A stretch of DNA of 64,000 nt from Pseudarthrobacter sp. NamE2. Lineage in GTDB: Bacteria > Actinomycetota > Actinomycetes > Actinomycetales > Micrococcaceae. Shown piece by piece: positions 36,570 to 46,034 of this stretch. Each line of letters begins with the position of its first letter. Within the stretch, counting starts at the first letter, position 1. Position numbers and translations under genes: made by a program. The notes under the pieces are model-generated. The model did not search any database. It was given only the letters and a program-made list of their open reading frames with translations, and was not told where the DNA came from. Location of the stretch: assembly GCF_005796205.1 (NCBI RefSeq), contig NZ_VAHN01000003.1, positions 62,001 to 126,000 of the forward strand, read 5' to 3'.

Positions 36570-38378
36570 CTAGTCTTCGATGGTGGCGATGACGGCACCT
36601 GCGGTCACTGTTTCGCCGGCTGCGGCGTTCAGGCCGGTGATGGTGCCGGAACGGTGCGCAGTCAGCGGCTGTTCCATTTTCATTGCCTCAAGGACCACAA
36701 CCAGGTCGCCCTCTGCCACGACGTCGCCGTCCGCCACTGCAACCTTGACGATGGTGCCCTGCATCGGCGAGGCGAGGGCGTTGCCGGTGGCGGCCGCGGG
36801 CCCGCCCGAGCGGGAACGCTTCCTGGATTTGGCCGACTTGGCGGCTGCGGGTGAACCGGTGCCGGGGGTACCCAGGGATGCGGGCAGCACGACTTCCAGC
36901 CGCTTGCCGCCCACCTCGACCACCACGCGCTGGCGGTCCTCGGCGGTTCCCGCTTCCGCAGCGCCTTCCGGTGTCCAGGCCGGCAGGTTGTTCGTGAACT
37001 CGGTTTCGATCCAGCGGGTGTGAACCTTGAACGGTCCCTCTGCCGGCGCGAAGGCCGGGTCGGAGACGACAGCCAGGTCGAAGGGAATGACCGTCGGGAT
37101 GCCCTCGACCACCATCTCCTCCAGGGCGCGGCGGGCACGCTGCAGCGCCTGAGGCCGGCTGGCCCCGGTAACGATGAGCTTGGACAGCATGGAATCGAAG
37201 TTGCCGCTGATCACGTCGCCCTGTTCAATGCCGGAATCGATCCGGACGCCGGGGCCGGTGGGGTTCTTCAGCACGCGGATGGTGCCCGGGGCAGGCATGA
37301 AGTTCCGGCCCGGGTCCTCGCCGGTGATGCGGAACTCGATGGAGTGGCCGCGGACCTCCGGATCGCCGTAGCCGAGCTCCTCGCCGCGGGCCAGGCGGAA
37401 CTGCTCACGGACCAGGTCGATGCCGGTCACTTCCTCGGAAACGCAGTGCTCCACCTGGAGCCGGGTGTTCACTTCGAGGAAGGAAATGGTGCCGTCCTGC
37501 CCCACGAGGAATTCGCAGGTGCCGGCGCCCAGGTAGCCTGCCTCCTTGAGGATGGCTTTGGAGGATTCGTAGAGCCGCCGGTTCTGCTCCCCGGTCAGGA
37601 ACGGGGCGGGTGCTTCCTCCACCAGCTTCTGGTTGCGGCGCTGCAGCGAGCAGTCGCGGGTGGAGACCACCACAACGTTGCCGTAGGCATCGGCCAGGCA
37701 CTGCGTTTCCACGTGGCGGGGGGAATCGAGGAACCGCTCGATGAAGCATTCGCCGCGGCCGAACGCTGCGGTGGCTTCGCGGACGGCGGACTCGTACAGT
37801 TCGGGGATCTCCTCGCGGGTGCGGGCAACCTTGATGCCGCGGCCGCCGCCGCCGAAGGCTGCCTTGATGGCGACGGGCAGCCCGTGCTGGTCCACGAAGT
37901 CCAGGACCTCCTGCGCAGAGGCTACGGGGTCGGCCGTGCCGGGAACCAGGGGAGCGCCCACCTTCTCCGCGATGTGCCGGGCCTTGACCTTGTCGCCCAA
38001 GGCGGAGATGGCCTCCGGCGACGGGCCGATCCAGGTGATGCCCGCCTCGATGACGCGGGCGGCGAACTGGGCGTTCTCGGCCAGGAAGCCGTAGCCGGGG
38101 TGGATGGCGTCCGCGCCGGACTCACGGGCCGCGTCAATGATCTTGTCCATCATCAGGTAGGACTCGGCAGCGGTGTTGCCGCCCAGCGCGTAGGCTTCGT
38201 CAGCGAGTCGGACATGGAGTGCGTCGCGGTCCGGGTCGGCGTAGACCGCCACCGAGGCGATGCCCTCATCGCGGGCGGCGCGGATGATGCGGACCGCGAT
38301 TTCACCGCGGTTGGCGATCAGCACCTTTGTGAGGCTCGGCTGGGTGGGACGGGCGGACTGCTCCAAATTTGCTGACAA
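36570..38378 (-). CDS. Acyl-CoA carboxylase alpha subunit (biotin carboxylase + BCCP)
   Basis: This 602-residue protein combines biotin carboxylase with biotin carboxyl carrier (AccA3 type). Visible are [15 protein letters not shown], the ATP loop [29 protein letters not shown], a basic linker ([13 protein letters not shown]), and the biotinylation motif EAMKMEQ near the C-terminus. It carboxylates biotin for transfer to acetyl-/propionyl-CoA by the beta subunit. The start is TTG, with GAAGGAGA upstream and no ATG alternative at family length. An inverted repeat flanks its -10, and a TGTAGGGAA element shared with the beta-subunit gene lies 92-108 nt upstream. Confidence 0.95.
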   Translation of the reverse strand: MSANLEQSARPTQPSLTKVLIANRGEIAVRIIRAARDEGIASVAVYADPDRDALHVRLADEAYALGGNTAAESYLMMDKIIDAARESGADAIHPGYGFLAENAQFAARVIEAGITWIGPSPEAISALGDKVKARHIAEKVGAPLVPGTADPVASAQEVLDFVDQHGLPVAIKAAFGGGGRGIKVARTREEIPELYESAVREATAAFGRGECFIERFLDSPRHVETQCLADAYGNVVVVSTRDCSLQRRNQKLVEEAPAPFLTGEQNRRLYESSKAILKEAGYLGAGTCEFLVGQDGTISFLEVNTRLQVEHCVSEEVTGIDLVREQFRLARGEELGYGDPEVRGHSIEFRITGEDPGRNFMPAPGTIRVLKNPTGPGVRIDSGIEQGDVISGNFDSMLSKLIVTGASRPQALQRARRALEEMVVEGIPTVIPFDLAVVSDPAFAPAEGPFKVHTRWIETEFTNNLPAWTPEGAAEAGTAEDRQRVVVEVGGKRLEVVLPASLGTPGTGSPAAAKSAKSRKRSRSGGPAAATGNALASPMQGTIVKVAVADGDVVAEGDLVVVLEAMKMEQPLTAHRSGTITGLNAAAGETVTAGAVIATIED

Positions 38379-38421
38379 GGCGTCTCCTTCTTTCCTTCAG
38401 GGAGCCTAGCGCGCTTTTGGA

Positions 38422-38448
38422 GGTTCCGCCGATATTACTTGCGGAACC
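38422..38448 (-). promoter_or_regulatory. Promoter of the carboxylase alpha gene with inverted repeat around -10
   Basis: GGTTCCGC-n11-GCGGAACC is a perfect 8-bp inverted repeat. Its spacer contains TAATAT (38432-38437, minus strand), a near-consensus -10. The predicted transcript start is about 45 nt before the TTG start. A repressor bound to the repeat would block the promoter. No good -35 is visible. Confidence 0.55.
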
Positions 38449-38469
38449 CGCGCGTAAACCGGCAAGGCT

Positions 38470-38486
38470 TTGTAGGGAAGCTACAA
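38470..38486. promoter_or_regulatory. TTGTAGGGAAGCTACAA element upstream of carboxylase alpha
   Basis: An inverted repeat with 6-bp arms (TTGTAG/CTACAA) matches 15 of 17 bases with the element at 48035-48051 upstream of the beta subunit gene. It is a likely site for a regulator common to both carboxylase units. Confidence 0.6.
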
Positions 38487-38508
38487 GGCGGGCCGAAAAA
38501 GGGGATGT

Positions 38509-39156
38509 TCACGGCGAGGGCCACAGATCGGTGATCCGCACGTTGGCGGAGGCGAGGAGCCCGCGCAGCGTCGACACGGAAAGTCCGACGACGGCGTGCG
38601 GGTCCCCGTCCACCTTGCGGATGAAGGCGCCGCCCAGGCCGTCTATGGTGAATGATCCGGCGCAGTGCAGCGGCTCGCCCGTGGCGATGTACGCGTCGAT
38701 TTCCGCGGGCTCCATCTCAAGGAAGGACACCTCGGCGGAGGAGACGGCCCCCACCGTGGCACCCGAGCCGGGATCCCCGCCGTCGTCGTCCGGATCCGTG
38801 CCCCGGCAGTCCACCAGCCAGTGTCCCGTGTGCAGCACCCCGGAATTTCCGCTCATCCGCAGCATGCGCTCACGCGCGACGTCCGCCGTGTACGGCTTGC
38901 CGTGCGCCTCGCCGTCGAATTCGAAGACCGAGTCGCAGCCAAGCACCAGCGCACCCTCCGCCTCCGGGAGCGCCGCAACGGCCTCAGCCTTGGCCCGGGC
39001 CAGGAGCAGCGCAGTGTCATGCGGATCCGTGACGCCGTACCGGGCCTGCACGGCGTCCTCGTCCACGTCGGAGACGAGGACCGAATGCCTGATGCCGGCC
39101 TCGGCGAGGAGCTTGGTGCGGGCAGGGGACTGGGACGCGAGTATCAGGCGGAGCAC
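38509..39156 (-). CDS. maf: Maf-type nucleoside-triphosphate pyrophosphatase
   Basis: This 215-residue Maf/HAM1-like enzyme hydrolyses non-canonical or modified nucleotides. It has LILASQSPARTKLLAEAG at the N-terminus, GCDSVFEFDG with the catalytic Asp, GKPYTADVARERMLRMSG, and TIDGLGGAFIRKVDGDPHAVVGLSVSTL at the end. An acidic insertion (GTDPDDDGGDPGSG) sits in the middle. A maf gene between carboxylase subunit genes is the usual actinobacterial order. Confidence 0.93.
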   Translation of the reverse strand: MLRLILASQSPARTKLLAEAGIRHSVLVSDVDEDAVQARYGVTDPHDTALLLARAKAEAVAALPEAEGALVLGCDSVFEFDGEAHGKPYTADVARERMLRMSGNSGVLHTGHWLVDCRGTDPDDDGGDPGSGATVGAVSSAEVSFLEMEPAEIDAYIATGEPLHCAGSFTIDGLGGAFIRKVDGDPHAVVGLSVSTLRGLLASANVRITDLWPSP

Positions 39157-39186
39157 GCCTCCAAGCCTAGTGGACGGAAGCCGGCC

Positions 39187-41709
39187 TCAGTGGACCAGTT
39201 CCCCGGCCCGGGGAGCGGCCCCGGCGCGGTTGAGCTTGGCGCCTTCCACGTCCACGTCGGGCAGGATCCGGTCCAGCCAGCGGGGCAGCCACCAGGACTT
39301 TTCGCCGAGCAGGTACATCACGGCCGGAACGATGGTCATCCGGACCACGAAGGCGTCGAGCAGGACACCGAACGCCATGGCAAAGCCGAGCGGCCGGACC
39401 ATGGTGAGGTGGCTGAAGATGAAGCCGGCGAACACGCTCACCATGATGATTGCGGCGGCGGTGACCACCGCGGCCGCGTGGCTGAAGCCCACCCGGACCG
39501 CTTCCCTGGCCGTGGATCCGTGCATGTAGGCCTCGCGCATGCCGGAGGCGATGAACACCTGGTAGTCCATTGCCAGGCCGAACAGGACGCCGATCAGGAT
39601 GATGGGCAGGAAGCTCAGCACGGCGCCGGGGTTGGCGACGTCAAACACGTTTCCCAGCCAGCCCCACTGGTAGACGGCCACCACGGCGCCGAAGGCCGCG
39701 GCGAGGGAGAGCAGGAACCCGCCCGTGGCGAGCAGCGGCACCACGACGGAGCGGAACACGAGGAGCAGCAGGATCAGGGAAAGGCCGACGACGATCGCCA
39801 GGTAGGGCGGCAGGGCGCCACCGAGCTTGGTGGAGACGTCGATGTTGCCTGCGGTCTGGCCGGTCAGGCCCATGGTGACACCGTATTCCGACTGGATCCC
39901 GTTGTTCAGCCCGCGCAGTTCGGATACCACCTGCACCGTGCTGGCGCTGGCCGGGCCTTCTCTGGGGATGACCTGGAAGACGGCGGTTTGGCGGTCGTCA
40001 CTAAGCGCGACGGGCACGGCCGCCACGACGTTGTCCACGCTGCGCAGCTTGTCGGCGACGTCGTACTGCAGGGTTTGCGCCTGCTGCTCGTCCAGGTTGG
40101 CCGGGAATTCGCCCACGGCAACGATGGGGCCGGTGACGCCTTCGCCGAAGCTCCGCGCGGTCAGATCGTATGCCTGGTAGGCCTCGGAATCCACGGGCTC
40201 GGAACCGCCGTCGGGCAGGGCGAGCTGGAGTCGGGTGGCCGGGAGGGCCAGCGTGCCCAGCAGGAGGGCGCCGGCGAGCAGGGCCAGGACCGGGTGCCGG
40301 GTGACCAGGCCGCCCCAGCCGTGGGTGCTGCGCTCCCGGTCCTTGGCCTCATCGGCGGCCTCGTGGCCGGGCTCAGCGTTGTGGGCCTCCGCTTTCGCCC
40401 AGGCCCGGCGGGAGACGATCCGGCGGCCGATCAGGGACAGCATGGCCGGGGTCAGGGTGATGGCCACCAGCACTGCCACCGCGACGGTTCCCGCGGCGGC
40501 CAGGCCCATGACCGCAAGGAACGGCAGGCCGGGCACCACCAGGGCGGCCAGGGCGATGATGACGGTGAGGCCGGCGAACACCACGGCGTTGCCGGACGTG
40601 CCGGTGGCACGCGCCACCGACTCCTCCGGGTCCATGCCGGCCAGCAGCTGGGTCCGGTGCCGGTTGACGATGAATAGGGAGTAGTCGATGCCCACGGCCA
40701 GGCCCAGCATCAGCGCGAGCATGGGGGAGATGGAGCTCATGTCGAAGATCCCGGAGAGCGCGAAGGTGATCCCCACACCGGCCCCCACGCCTGCCACTGC
40801 CATGAGCAGCGGCAGCCCGGCGGCAACCAGGGTGCCCAGCATGATGATCAGGACCAGGGCCGCCACGGCGATGCCGATGATTTCGGCAGCGCCGAAGAGT
40901 TCTGTGATGTCCTCCGTGATTTCCTTGCTGGCCAGTGCGGTGACACCGGCTGCGGAAGTCTCATGGGCGATGGCCTGCACCTCGTGGCGGACTTCCGGGC
41001 TCAGCCCGTTGATGGAGCTGTCGAACTGCACCTGCGCGACGGCGGCCTGGCCGTCCTCGGACACGAAGCGGATGGCTGAGGAGGCTTCGGCCTGGCGCTT
41101 GCCCAGTTCCAGCTTGGCCTTGCTGGCTTCCAGTTCTTGTTCCCCTGCCTGGAGGCGGGCCTCTCCTTCGGCCAGCGACGCCTTTTGCTGGCCCAGTTGC
41201 GCTTCAATGAGTGCGGCGGGGGCTCCTGCGGCGGCCAGCTGCTGCCCGGCTGCGGCGAGCCGGGCTTTCCCGGACTCGATTTCGGTCCTGGAGGCATCCA
41301 GCTGCGCCTGCCCGGCGGCCAGCTGCTGCTCGCCGTCGGTAATGGCCTGGCCGGCCTGGTCCACCTGGGCCTGGGTGGCAAACGGGTCCACGGTGCCGCG
41401 GACGTCCGGCAGGGTCTCCAACTTCTTCAGGGCGTCGGTGACAGCGGTGCGGCTTTCGTCCGTGAAACCGCCGTCGGGAGCCTGGAAGACAATGGTGGCG
41501 GTGCCCCCGGACGCAGACGGCAGCTCCTCCTTCAGCTTGTCCGCAATCCGCTGGGTCTCGGTACCGGGGATCTGGAAGTTGTTGGACAGGGTTCCGTGGA
41601 ACGCGGCAGCGGAACCGGCGACGGCCACCAGGGCAGCGAGCCACAGCGAGATGACCAGCCGGCGCCGGCGGTAGGAGAACTTGCCAAGGCGGTATAGGAA
41701 CAGTGCCAT
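39187..41709 (-). CDS. MMPL/RND-family transporter with coiled-coil periplasmic insert
   Basis: This 840-residue RND-type transporter has 12 predicted TM helices in two halves of six. Each half begins with one TM and a large extracellular loop. GIDYSLFIVNRHR and FGLAMDYQVFIASGMRE carry the MMPL-type Asp-Tyr proton-relay motif. Residues about 115-215 form a long coiled coil rich in Gln/Ala/Glu (GEQQLAAGQAQLDAS, GEARLQAGEQELEAS). It is co-transcribed with and probably repressed by the TetR gene 17 nt upstream, typical of drug or lipid exporters. Confidence 0.92.
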   Translation of the reverse strand: MALFLYRLGKFSYRRRRLVISLWLAALVAVAGSAAAFHGTLSNNFQIPGTETQRIADKLKEELPSASGGTATIVFQAPDGGFTDESRTAVTDALKKLETLPDVRGTVDPFATQAQVDQAGQAITDGEQQLAAGQAQLDASRTEIESGKARLAAAGQQLAAAGAPAALIEAQLGQQKASLAEGEARLQAGEQELEASKAKLELGKRQAEASSAIRFVSEDGQAAVAQVQFDSSINGLSPEVRHEVQAIAHETSAAGVTALASKEITEDITELFGAAEIIGIAVAALVLIIMLGTLVAAGLPLLMAVAGVGAGVGITFALSGIFDMSSISPMLALMLGLAVGIDYSLFIVNRHRTQLLAGMDPEESVARATGTSGNAVVFAGLTVIIALAALVVPGLPFLAVMGLAAAGTVAVAVLVAITLTPAMLSLIGRRIVSRRAWAKAEAHNAEPGHEAADEAKDRERSTHGWGGLVTRHPVLALLAGALLLGTLALPATRLQLALPDGGSEPVDSEAYQAYDLTARSFGEGVTGPIVAVGEFPANLDEQQAQTLQYDVADKLRSVDNVVAAVPVALSDDRQTAVFQVIPREGPASASTVQVVSELRGLNNGIQSEYGVTMGLTGQTAGNIDVSTKLGGALPPYLAIVVGLSLILLLLVFRSVVVPLLATGGFLLSLAAAFGAVVAVYQWGWLGNVFDVANPGAVLSFLPIILIGVLFGLAMDYQVFIASGMREAYMHGSTAREAVRVGFSHAAAVVTAAAIIMVSVFAGFIFSHLTMVRPLGFAMAFGVLLDAFVVRMTIVPAVMYLLGEKSWWLPRWLDRILPDVDVEGAKLNRAGAAPRAGELVH

Positions 41710-41726
41710 GAGGGGAACCGATCTGA

Positions 41727-42452
41727 TCAGGAGGAACGGGAGTCTGACGGGGAGGGGGCAGCAGCTTTCGCGGCCTTCGGTTGCCGGGTGCCGGGCGGGG
41801 CCGGGACGGCGTTGAAGCCGGCTCCGAGCAGCGCCATCGCGTCGATGAGCAGCTGCCGCAGGTCCGCAAGGGAAGCGGGGGAGAGGTCGGGACCGCGGCG
41901 GCTGAACCAGACCTCCAGGGCGGCCTTTCCGCAGGAGATAACGGAGCCCGCCAGGGCGCGGATATAAAGGTCGTCCTGCTCGCCGGGCATGCCGGCGACG
42001 CGCTCACGGGCGATGTCGAAAACCTGTGCCCTGCAGTGGTCCCACGCTTCAAGTTCGGTATGCGACATGAGGGGGCTCTGCTGCGTCAGCGTGAACAGTT
42101 CCGCCAGCGGGGCAATGGCCTTGGGATCCGCCAGGGCCATCAGGGCAGCCTGGGCAGATTCCAGGACCGGCTCGTCGGCCGGGCGGAGCCGCAACTGCTG
42201 GATGGCCTTGTCGAGGAAGGCGTGCGTGATGGAGGCCAGGGCCGCATCGGTGCTGCTGAAGTAGTTGAAGAATGTGCGGCGGGAGATTCCGGCAGCCTCG
42301 GCGATGTCCTCGGCGGTGAAGTTGCCCGGCCCCTTGGAGCGCAGCAGACCCAGGGCAGCTTCGGTGATGGCGAGGCGCGTGGCGGCTTTGTTGAGCTCGC
42401 GCCGGGAGGGGGCAGCGGCAGGTTCTGCTGCCGCCGGAGGTGGGGTTGTCAC
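41727..42452 (-). CDS. TetR-family repressor of the adjacent MMPL transporter
   Basis: This 241-residue TetR protein has its helix-turn-helix in residues about 25-70 (AITEAALGLLRSKGPGNFTAEDIAEAAGISRRTFFNYFSS). A ligand domain and a low-complexity tail (PKAAKAAAPSPSDSRSS) follow. It starts at GTG 42452 and is preceded by a promoter whose spacer is filled by a 16-bp palindrome, which implies autoregulation of the TetR-MMPL operon. The predicted transcript starts at the start codon, so it is probably leaderless. The ligand is unknown. Confidence 0.92.
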   Translation of the reverse strand: MTTPPPAAAEPAAAPSRRELNKAATRLAITEAALGLLRSKGPGNFTAEDIAEAAGISRRTFFNYFSSTDAALASITHAFLDKAIQQLRLRPADEPVLESAQAALMALADPKAIAPLAELFTLTQQSPLMSHTELEAWDHCRAQVFDIARERVAGMPGEQDDLYIRALAGSVISCGKAALEVWFSRRGPDLSPASLADLRQLLIDAMALLGAGFNAVPAPPGTRQPKAAKAAAPSPSDSRSS

Positions 42453-42458
42453 GCGCTT

Positions 42459-42488
42459 ACATTAAGTGCAACTTTGCACTCTGCGCAA
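42459..42488 (-). promoter_or_regulatory. Leaderless promoter with embedded TetR operator
   Basis: On the minus strand TTGCGC (-35, 42483-42488), an 18-nt spacer and TAATGT (-10, 42459-42464) place initiation at about the GTG start (42452). The spacer holds AGTGCAA-ct-TTGCACT (42465-42480), a perfect inverted repeat fitting a TetR operator. Confidence 0.75.
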
Positions 42489-42594
42489 GTTTCATCCCAC
42501 AGCCGAATGAAGGTTCCCGAAAGGCTCTACGAAGCCGGTGGAGAACGGCGTTATCGTCGGCCGCTGGCCTGGCCTCGAAGGACCCATAACACAA

Positions 42595-42627
42595 GGAAGT
42601 CCCCGGGATGGATTCCCGGGGACTTCC
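42595..42627 (-). terminator. Hairpin terminator after the dicarboxylate symporter gene
   Basis: A 14-bp perfect stem (42595-42608 with 42614-42627) with a 5-nt loop lies 33 nt beyond the stop of the minus-strand symporter gene. Confidence 0.85.
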
Positions 42628-42659
42628 TCTGGTCACACTCTGCCGATCACACCGTGGAG

Positions 42660-44093
42660 TTACGCCTTGGCGTCCTGCAGTTCACGGGATGCGGTGTCCG
42701 TGCTGATTCCGTCGGAGGCTGCAGGCACGTCGCTGTCATCCACGAACGGGGTGCCGTTGCGCGGGGCGTTGTACAGCGACTCGTCCAGGATGCCCTGGCG
42801 CTTGGCCACGATGGTGGGCACCAGCGCCTGGCCTGCCACATTCACCGCGGTGCGGCCCATGTCCAGGATGGGATCGACGGCCAGCAGGAGGCCGACGCCG
42901 GCCAGCGGCAGTCCCAGCGTGGAAAGGGTCAGCGTGAGCATCACGACGGCGCCGGTGGTTCCGGCGGTTGCCGCGGAGCCCAGGACGGAGACGAGGGCGA
43001 TCAGCAGGTACTGGGTGAAGTCCAGCTGGATGCCGAAGAACTGGGCAACGAAGATGGCTGCGACAGCCGGGTAGATGGCGGCGCACCCGTCCATCTTGGT
43101 GGTGGCGCCCAGCGGTACAGCGAAGGAGGCGTAGCCGCGGGGAACGCCCAGGCTGCGCTCGGTCACTCGCTGGGTCAGCGGGAGGGTGCCCACCGACGAG
43201 CGGGATACGAAGGCCAGCTGGACGGCGGGCCACACGCCGGAGAAGTACTGCCTGACGGAAAGGCCGTGGGTGCGGACCAGGACCGGGTACACGGCGAAGA
43301 TCACCAGGGCAAGGCCAACGTAGATCGCGAAGGTGAACTTGCCCAGCGAGCCGATGGTGTCCCAGCCGTAGACGGCTACGGCATTGCCGATGAGGCCCAC
43401 CGTGCCGATGGGGGCGATGCGGATAATCCACCACAGCACCTTCTGGATGACGGCCAGGGCGGAAGCGTTCAGCTTCAGGAAGGGCTCTGCTGCCTGGCCC
43501 ACCTTGAGTGCGGCGACGCCGACGGCGATGGCGATCACCAGGATCTGGAGAACGTTGAAGCTGACCGAGGTGGTGACGGCGCCGGCTTCAGCAACGGTGG
43601 AGGTGGCACCGAGGCCGAGGAAGTTCTTGGGGAACAGGCCGACAAGGAAGGACCACCAGTCGCCGGACTTGCCCGAGTACTTTGCCTCCTCGGTGATGCC
43701 GGTGTTGGCGCCCGGCTGCAGGAACACGCCCAGGCCGATGCCGATCAGTACGGCGATCAGGGAGGTGATGGCAAACCAGAGCAGGGTGTTCCAGGCCAGC
43801 TTCGCGGCGTTGGAGACCTGGCGGAGGTTGGAGATGGAGCTGACAACAGCGGTGAAGATGAGGGGGACGACGGCGGTCTGCAGCAGCGAGACGTAGCTGG
43901 AACCGATGGTCTGCAGGGTGGCGCCGAGTCCGTTGGGGCTGGCTTTGGTGCTGCCGGTGTACTTGGCCAGCAGGCCGAGTCCGAGGCCCACGATGAGGGC
44001 GGCGATGATCTGGAAGCCGAAGGATCCAGCCCACTTGGGCAATTGGATCCCGGTCTTCCCTGCGGGTGCGGGGGTGCTTGTCTGAGTGCTCAC
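42660..44093 (-). CDS. Dicarboxylate/amino acid:cation symporter (DAACS family)
   Basis: This 477-residue membrane symporter resembles DctA/GltP-type proteins. It has QIIAALIVGLGLGLL, TAVVPLIFTAVVSSIS, the re-entrant-loop serines in FVSRSSVGTLPLT, PLGATTKMDGCAAIYPAVAAIFVAQFFGI and DPILDMGRTAVNVAGQALVP. These carry substrate (Arg/Asp/Asn) and Na+ or H+ sites. It should import C4-dicarboxylates or acidic amino acids. GTG 44093 is chosen because it precedes STQTSTPAPAG and gives family length. A possible TAATAT -10 is at 44144-44149. Confidence 0.92.
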   Translation of the reverse strand: MSTQTSTPAPAGKTGIQLPKWAGSFGFQIIAALIVGLGLGLLAKYTGSTKASPNGLGATLQTIGSSYVSLLQTAVVPLIFTAVVSSISNLRQVSNAAKLAWNTLLWFAITSLIAVLIGIGLGVFLQPGANTGITEEAKYSGKSGDWWSFLVGLFPKNFLGLGATSTVAEAGAVTTSVSFNVLQILVIAIAVGVAALKVGQAAEPFLKLNASALAVIQKVLWWIIRIAPIGTVGLIGNAVAVYGWDTIGSLGKFTFAIYVGLALVIFAVYPVLVRTHGLSVRQYFSGVWPAVQLAFVSRSSVGTLPLTQRVTERSLGVPRGYASFAVPLGATTKMDGCAAIYPAVAAIFVAQFFGIQLDFTQYLLIALVSVLGSAATAGTTGAVVMLTLTLSTLGLPLAGVGLLLAVDPILDMGRTAVNVAGQALVPTIVAKRQGILDESLYNAPRNGTPFVDDSDVPAASDGISTDTASRELQDAKA

Positions 44094-44261
44094 CCGAATA
44101 CGGTAGGGGGCGGCCTCATACCACGGCGAACCAACATTGAGAAATATTACGCGCAGGAAAATCGGGTTAGCGGTGGAAAAGCGCGACAACTCAAGGGTTT
44201 CAGGCTCTATTGTTACTTATTCCCGCCGAGGGTGTGCTTAATGTCTCGCCAAAGGCGGGCT

Positions 44262-44293
44262 AGCCGCCCGGGGCACCCGGTCCCCGGGCGGCT
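44262..44293 (-). terminator. Hairpin terminator after the DUF885 gene
   Basis: A 12-bp perfect stem (44262-44273 with 44282-44293) with an 8-nt loop abuts the stop codon. The remaining 44094-44261 holds the symporter promoter region and no evident gene. Confidence 0.85.
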
Positions 44294-45978
44294 TACTTCA
44301 GCAGCGCGCGCCGCAGGGTATCGAGTCCAACAGAGCCGATATTCAAGGCCTTGGTATGGAAATCCTTGAGGTTGAACCCGGGCCGGGCTTCGAGTTCGGC
44401 GCGGATTTGTTCCCACAGGCGCTGTCCCACCTTGTAGGAGGGGGCCTGCCCGGGCCAACCAAGGTACCGGGCGAACTCGAAGTTGAGCTGGCCTTCGCTG
44501 ATGGGCAGGTTCTGCTTCAGGAAGTCGTACCCCTTGTCCGGGGTCCAGGTGCCGGATCCCCAGCGCGCGGGAACGTCGAGTTCCAGGTGGACACCGATAT
44601 CGAACACCACCCGCGCCGCGCGCATCCGCTGCATGTCCAGCATGCCCATGTGGTCGCCGGGGTCGTTGAGGTAGCCCAGTTCCTGCATCAGTTTCTCGGC
44701 GTACAGGGCCCAGCCTTCCCCGTGGCCGGAGGTCCAGCAGACGTTGCGCCGCCACTTGTTGAGCAGGTCGCGCCGGTAGGTGGCGGTGGCTACCTGGAGG
44801 TGATGCCCGGGGACGCCTTCGTGGTAGACGGTGGTGGTCTCGGCCCACGTGGTGAAGGTGTCCTCGCCGGCCGGGACGGACCACCACATGCGGCCGGGCC
44901 GGCTGAAGTCGTCCGACGGGCCGGTGTAGTAGATGCCGCCCTCGTCCGTGGGCGCGATCAGGCACTCCAGCTTTTTCATGACATCCGGGATGTCGAAGTG
45001 TACGCCGGCGAGAGCGGCGACGGCGTTATCTGAGAGGTCCTGCATCCACTCCCGGAGCGCGGCTGTGCCCTTCAGCTGCCGGGCAGGATCGTTGTTGAGG
45101 ATGTCCTTGGCCTCCGCGATGCTGGCGCCCGCCTGGATGGTGGCGGCAACCTGCTCCTGCTCCGCGATCAGGCGGTCGAGTTCCTCCACGCCCCAGGCGT
45201 AGGTTTCCTCAAGATCAACCGTGGCGCCCAGGAAGGACCGTGAAGCCAGCGCGTAACGCGAGCGGCCCACGGCGTCCTTTTCGGGCGCTGCGGGGAGCAT
45301 CTCCGTGCGGAGGAACTCCGCAAGGGAGGTGTAGGCGCGGCGGGCGGCGACGGCACCGCCGTCGAGCTTTTGCTGCACGTGGGTGCCCAGCGGACCTGCC
45401 GGGGTGGCGGCGTTCGCGGCCAGCTTCGCGAAGAAGCCGTCCTCCGCGGCGTACTTGCCGGCCTGTTCGATGACAATTTTCACCTGCCGTGCCGCTGCCA
45501 CGCGGCCGGCGTCGCGGGCTTCGCGGAGCGACTCGATGTAGCCCGCGATGGCGCCCGGGACATTGTGGGCCCGCCCGGCGATGTTGGCCCAGTCCTGTTC
45601 GGTTGCGGTGGGCATCAGGTCGAAAATGGCGCGGATGTCCTGGGCGGGGGAGGCGATGTTGTTCAGGTCCGCGTATTCCCAGCCCGAGGCATGGATCAGC
45701 AGCTGCAGCCCCAGGCGCTCCTGCATCGCGTCCAGGGTGACGGCGTCCACGTCGTCCTCGGGCTCGAGTCCTTCCAGGTCCAGCAGCGCCTTGCGGGCCG
45801 CCTCGGCGAACTCTGCGATTCCGGCCGGGGAGAAGTCCTGGTATTCCGTTTCATGCCCGGGCACGCCCAGGGTGGTGGCGAACGAAGGGTTCAGCCGGAT
45901 GAGCGTGTCCGTATAGGCATCCGCGACGGCGTCGATCCGGGTGCGCGGGCGGGTGGCAGGAGCAGTCTCGGTAGTCAC
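44293..45978 (-). CDS. DUF885 family metallopeptidase-like protein
   Basis: This 561-residue soluble protein has the zinc motif HEGVPGHH (HExxxHH variant) and a downstream glutamate in SGHGEGWALYAEKLM, as in gluzincin-like DUF885 proteins. The start begins MTTETAPATRPRTRIDAVADAY, with no signal peptide. A GGGAG lies directly against the GTG, too close for a normal SD, so the start is less sure. It is 56 nt downstream of the epsilon subunit gene but has no known tie to carboxylase. Confidence 0.85.
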   Translation of the reverse strand: MTTETAPATRPRTRIDAVADAYTDTLIRLNPSFATTLGVPGHETEYQDFSPAGIAEFAEAARKALLDLEGLEPEDDVDAVTLDAMQERLGLQLLIHASGWEYADLNNIASPAQDIRAIFDLMPTATEQDWANIAGRAHNVPGAIAGYIESLREARDAGRVAAARQVKIVIEQAGKYAAEDGFFAKLAANAATPAGPLGTHVQQKLDGGAVAARRAYTSLAEFLRTEMLPAAPEKDAVGRSRYALASRSFLGATVDLEETYAWGVEELDRLIAEQEQVAATIQAGASIAEAKDILNNDPARQLKGTAALREWMQDLSDNAVAALAGVHFDIPDVMKKLECLIAPTDEGGIYYTGPSDDFSRPGRMWWSVPAGEDTFTTWAETTTVYHEGVPGHHLQVATATYRRDLLNKWRRNVCWTSGHGEGWALYAEKLMQELGYLNDPGDHMGMLDMQRMRAARVVFDIGVHLELDVPARWGSGTWTPDKGYDFLKQNLPISEGQLNFEFARYLGWPGQAPSYKVGQRLWEQIRAELEARPGFNLKDFHTKALNIGSVGLDTLRRALLK

Positions 45979-46034
45979 CTCCCGAGACTAACGGGGGCAG
46001 GATGGTTAGGAAAGCATCCCGCCTGCCCGCCGTG

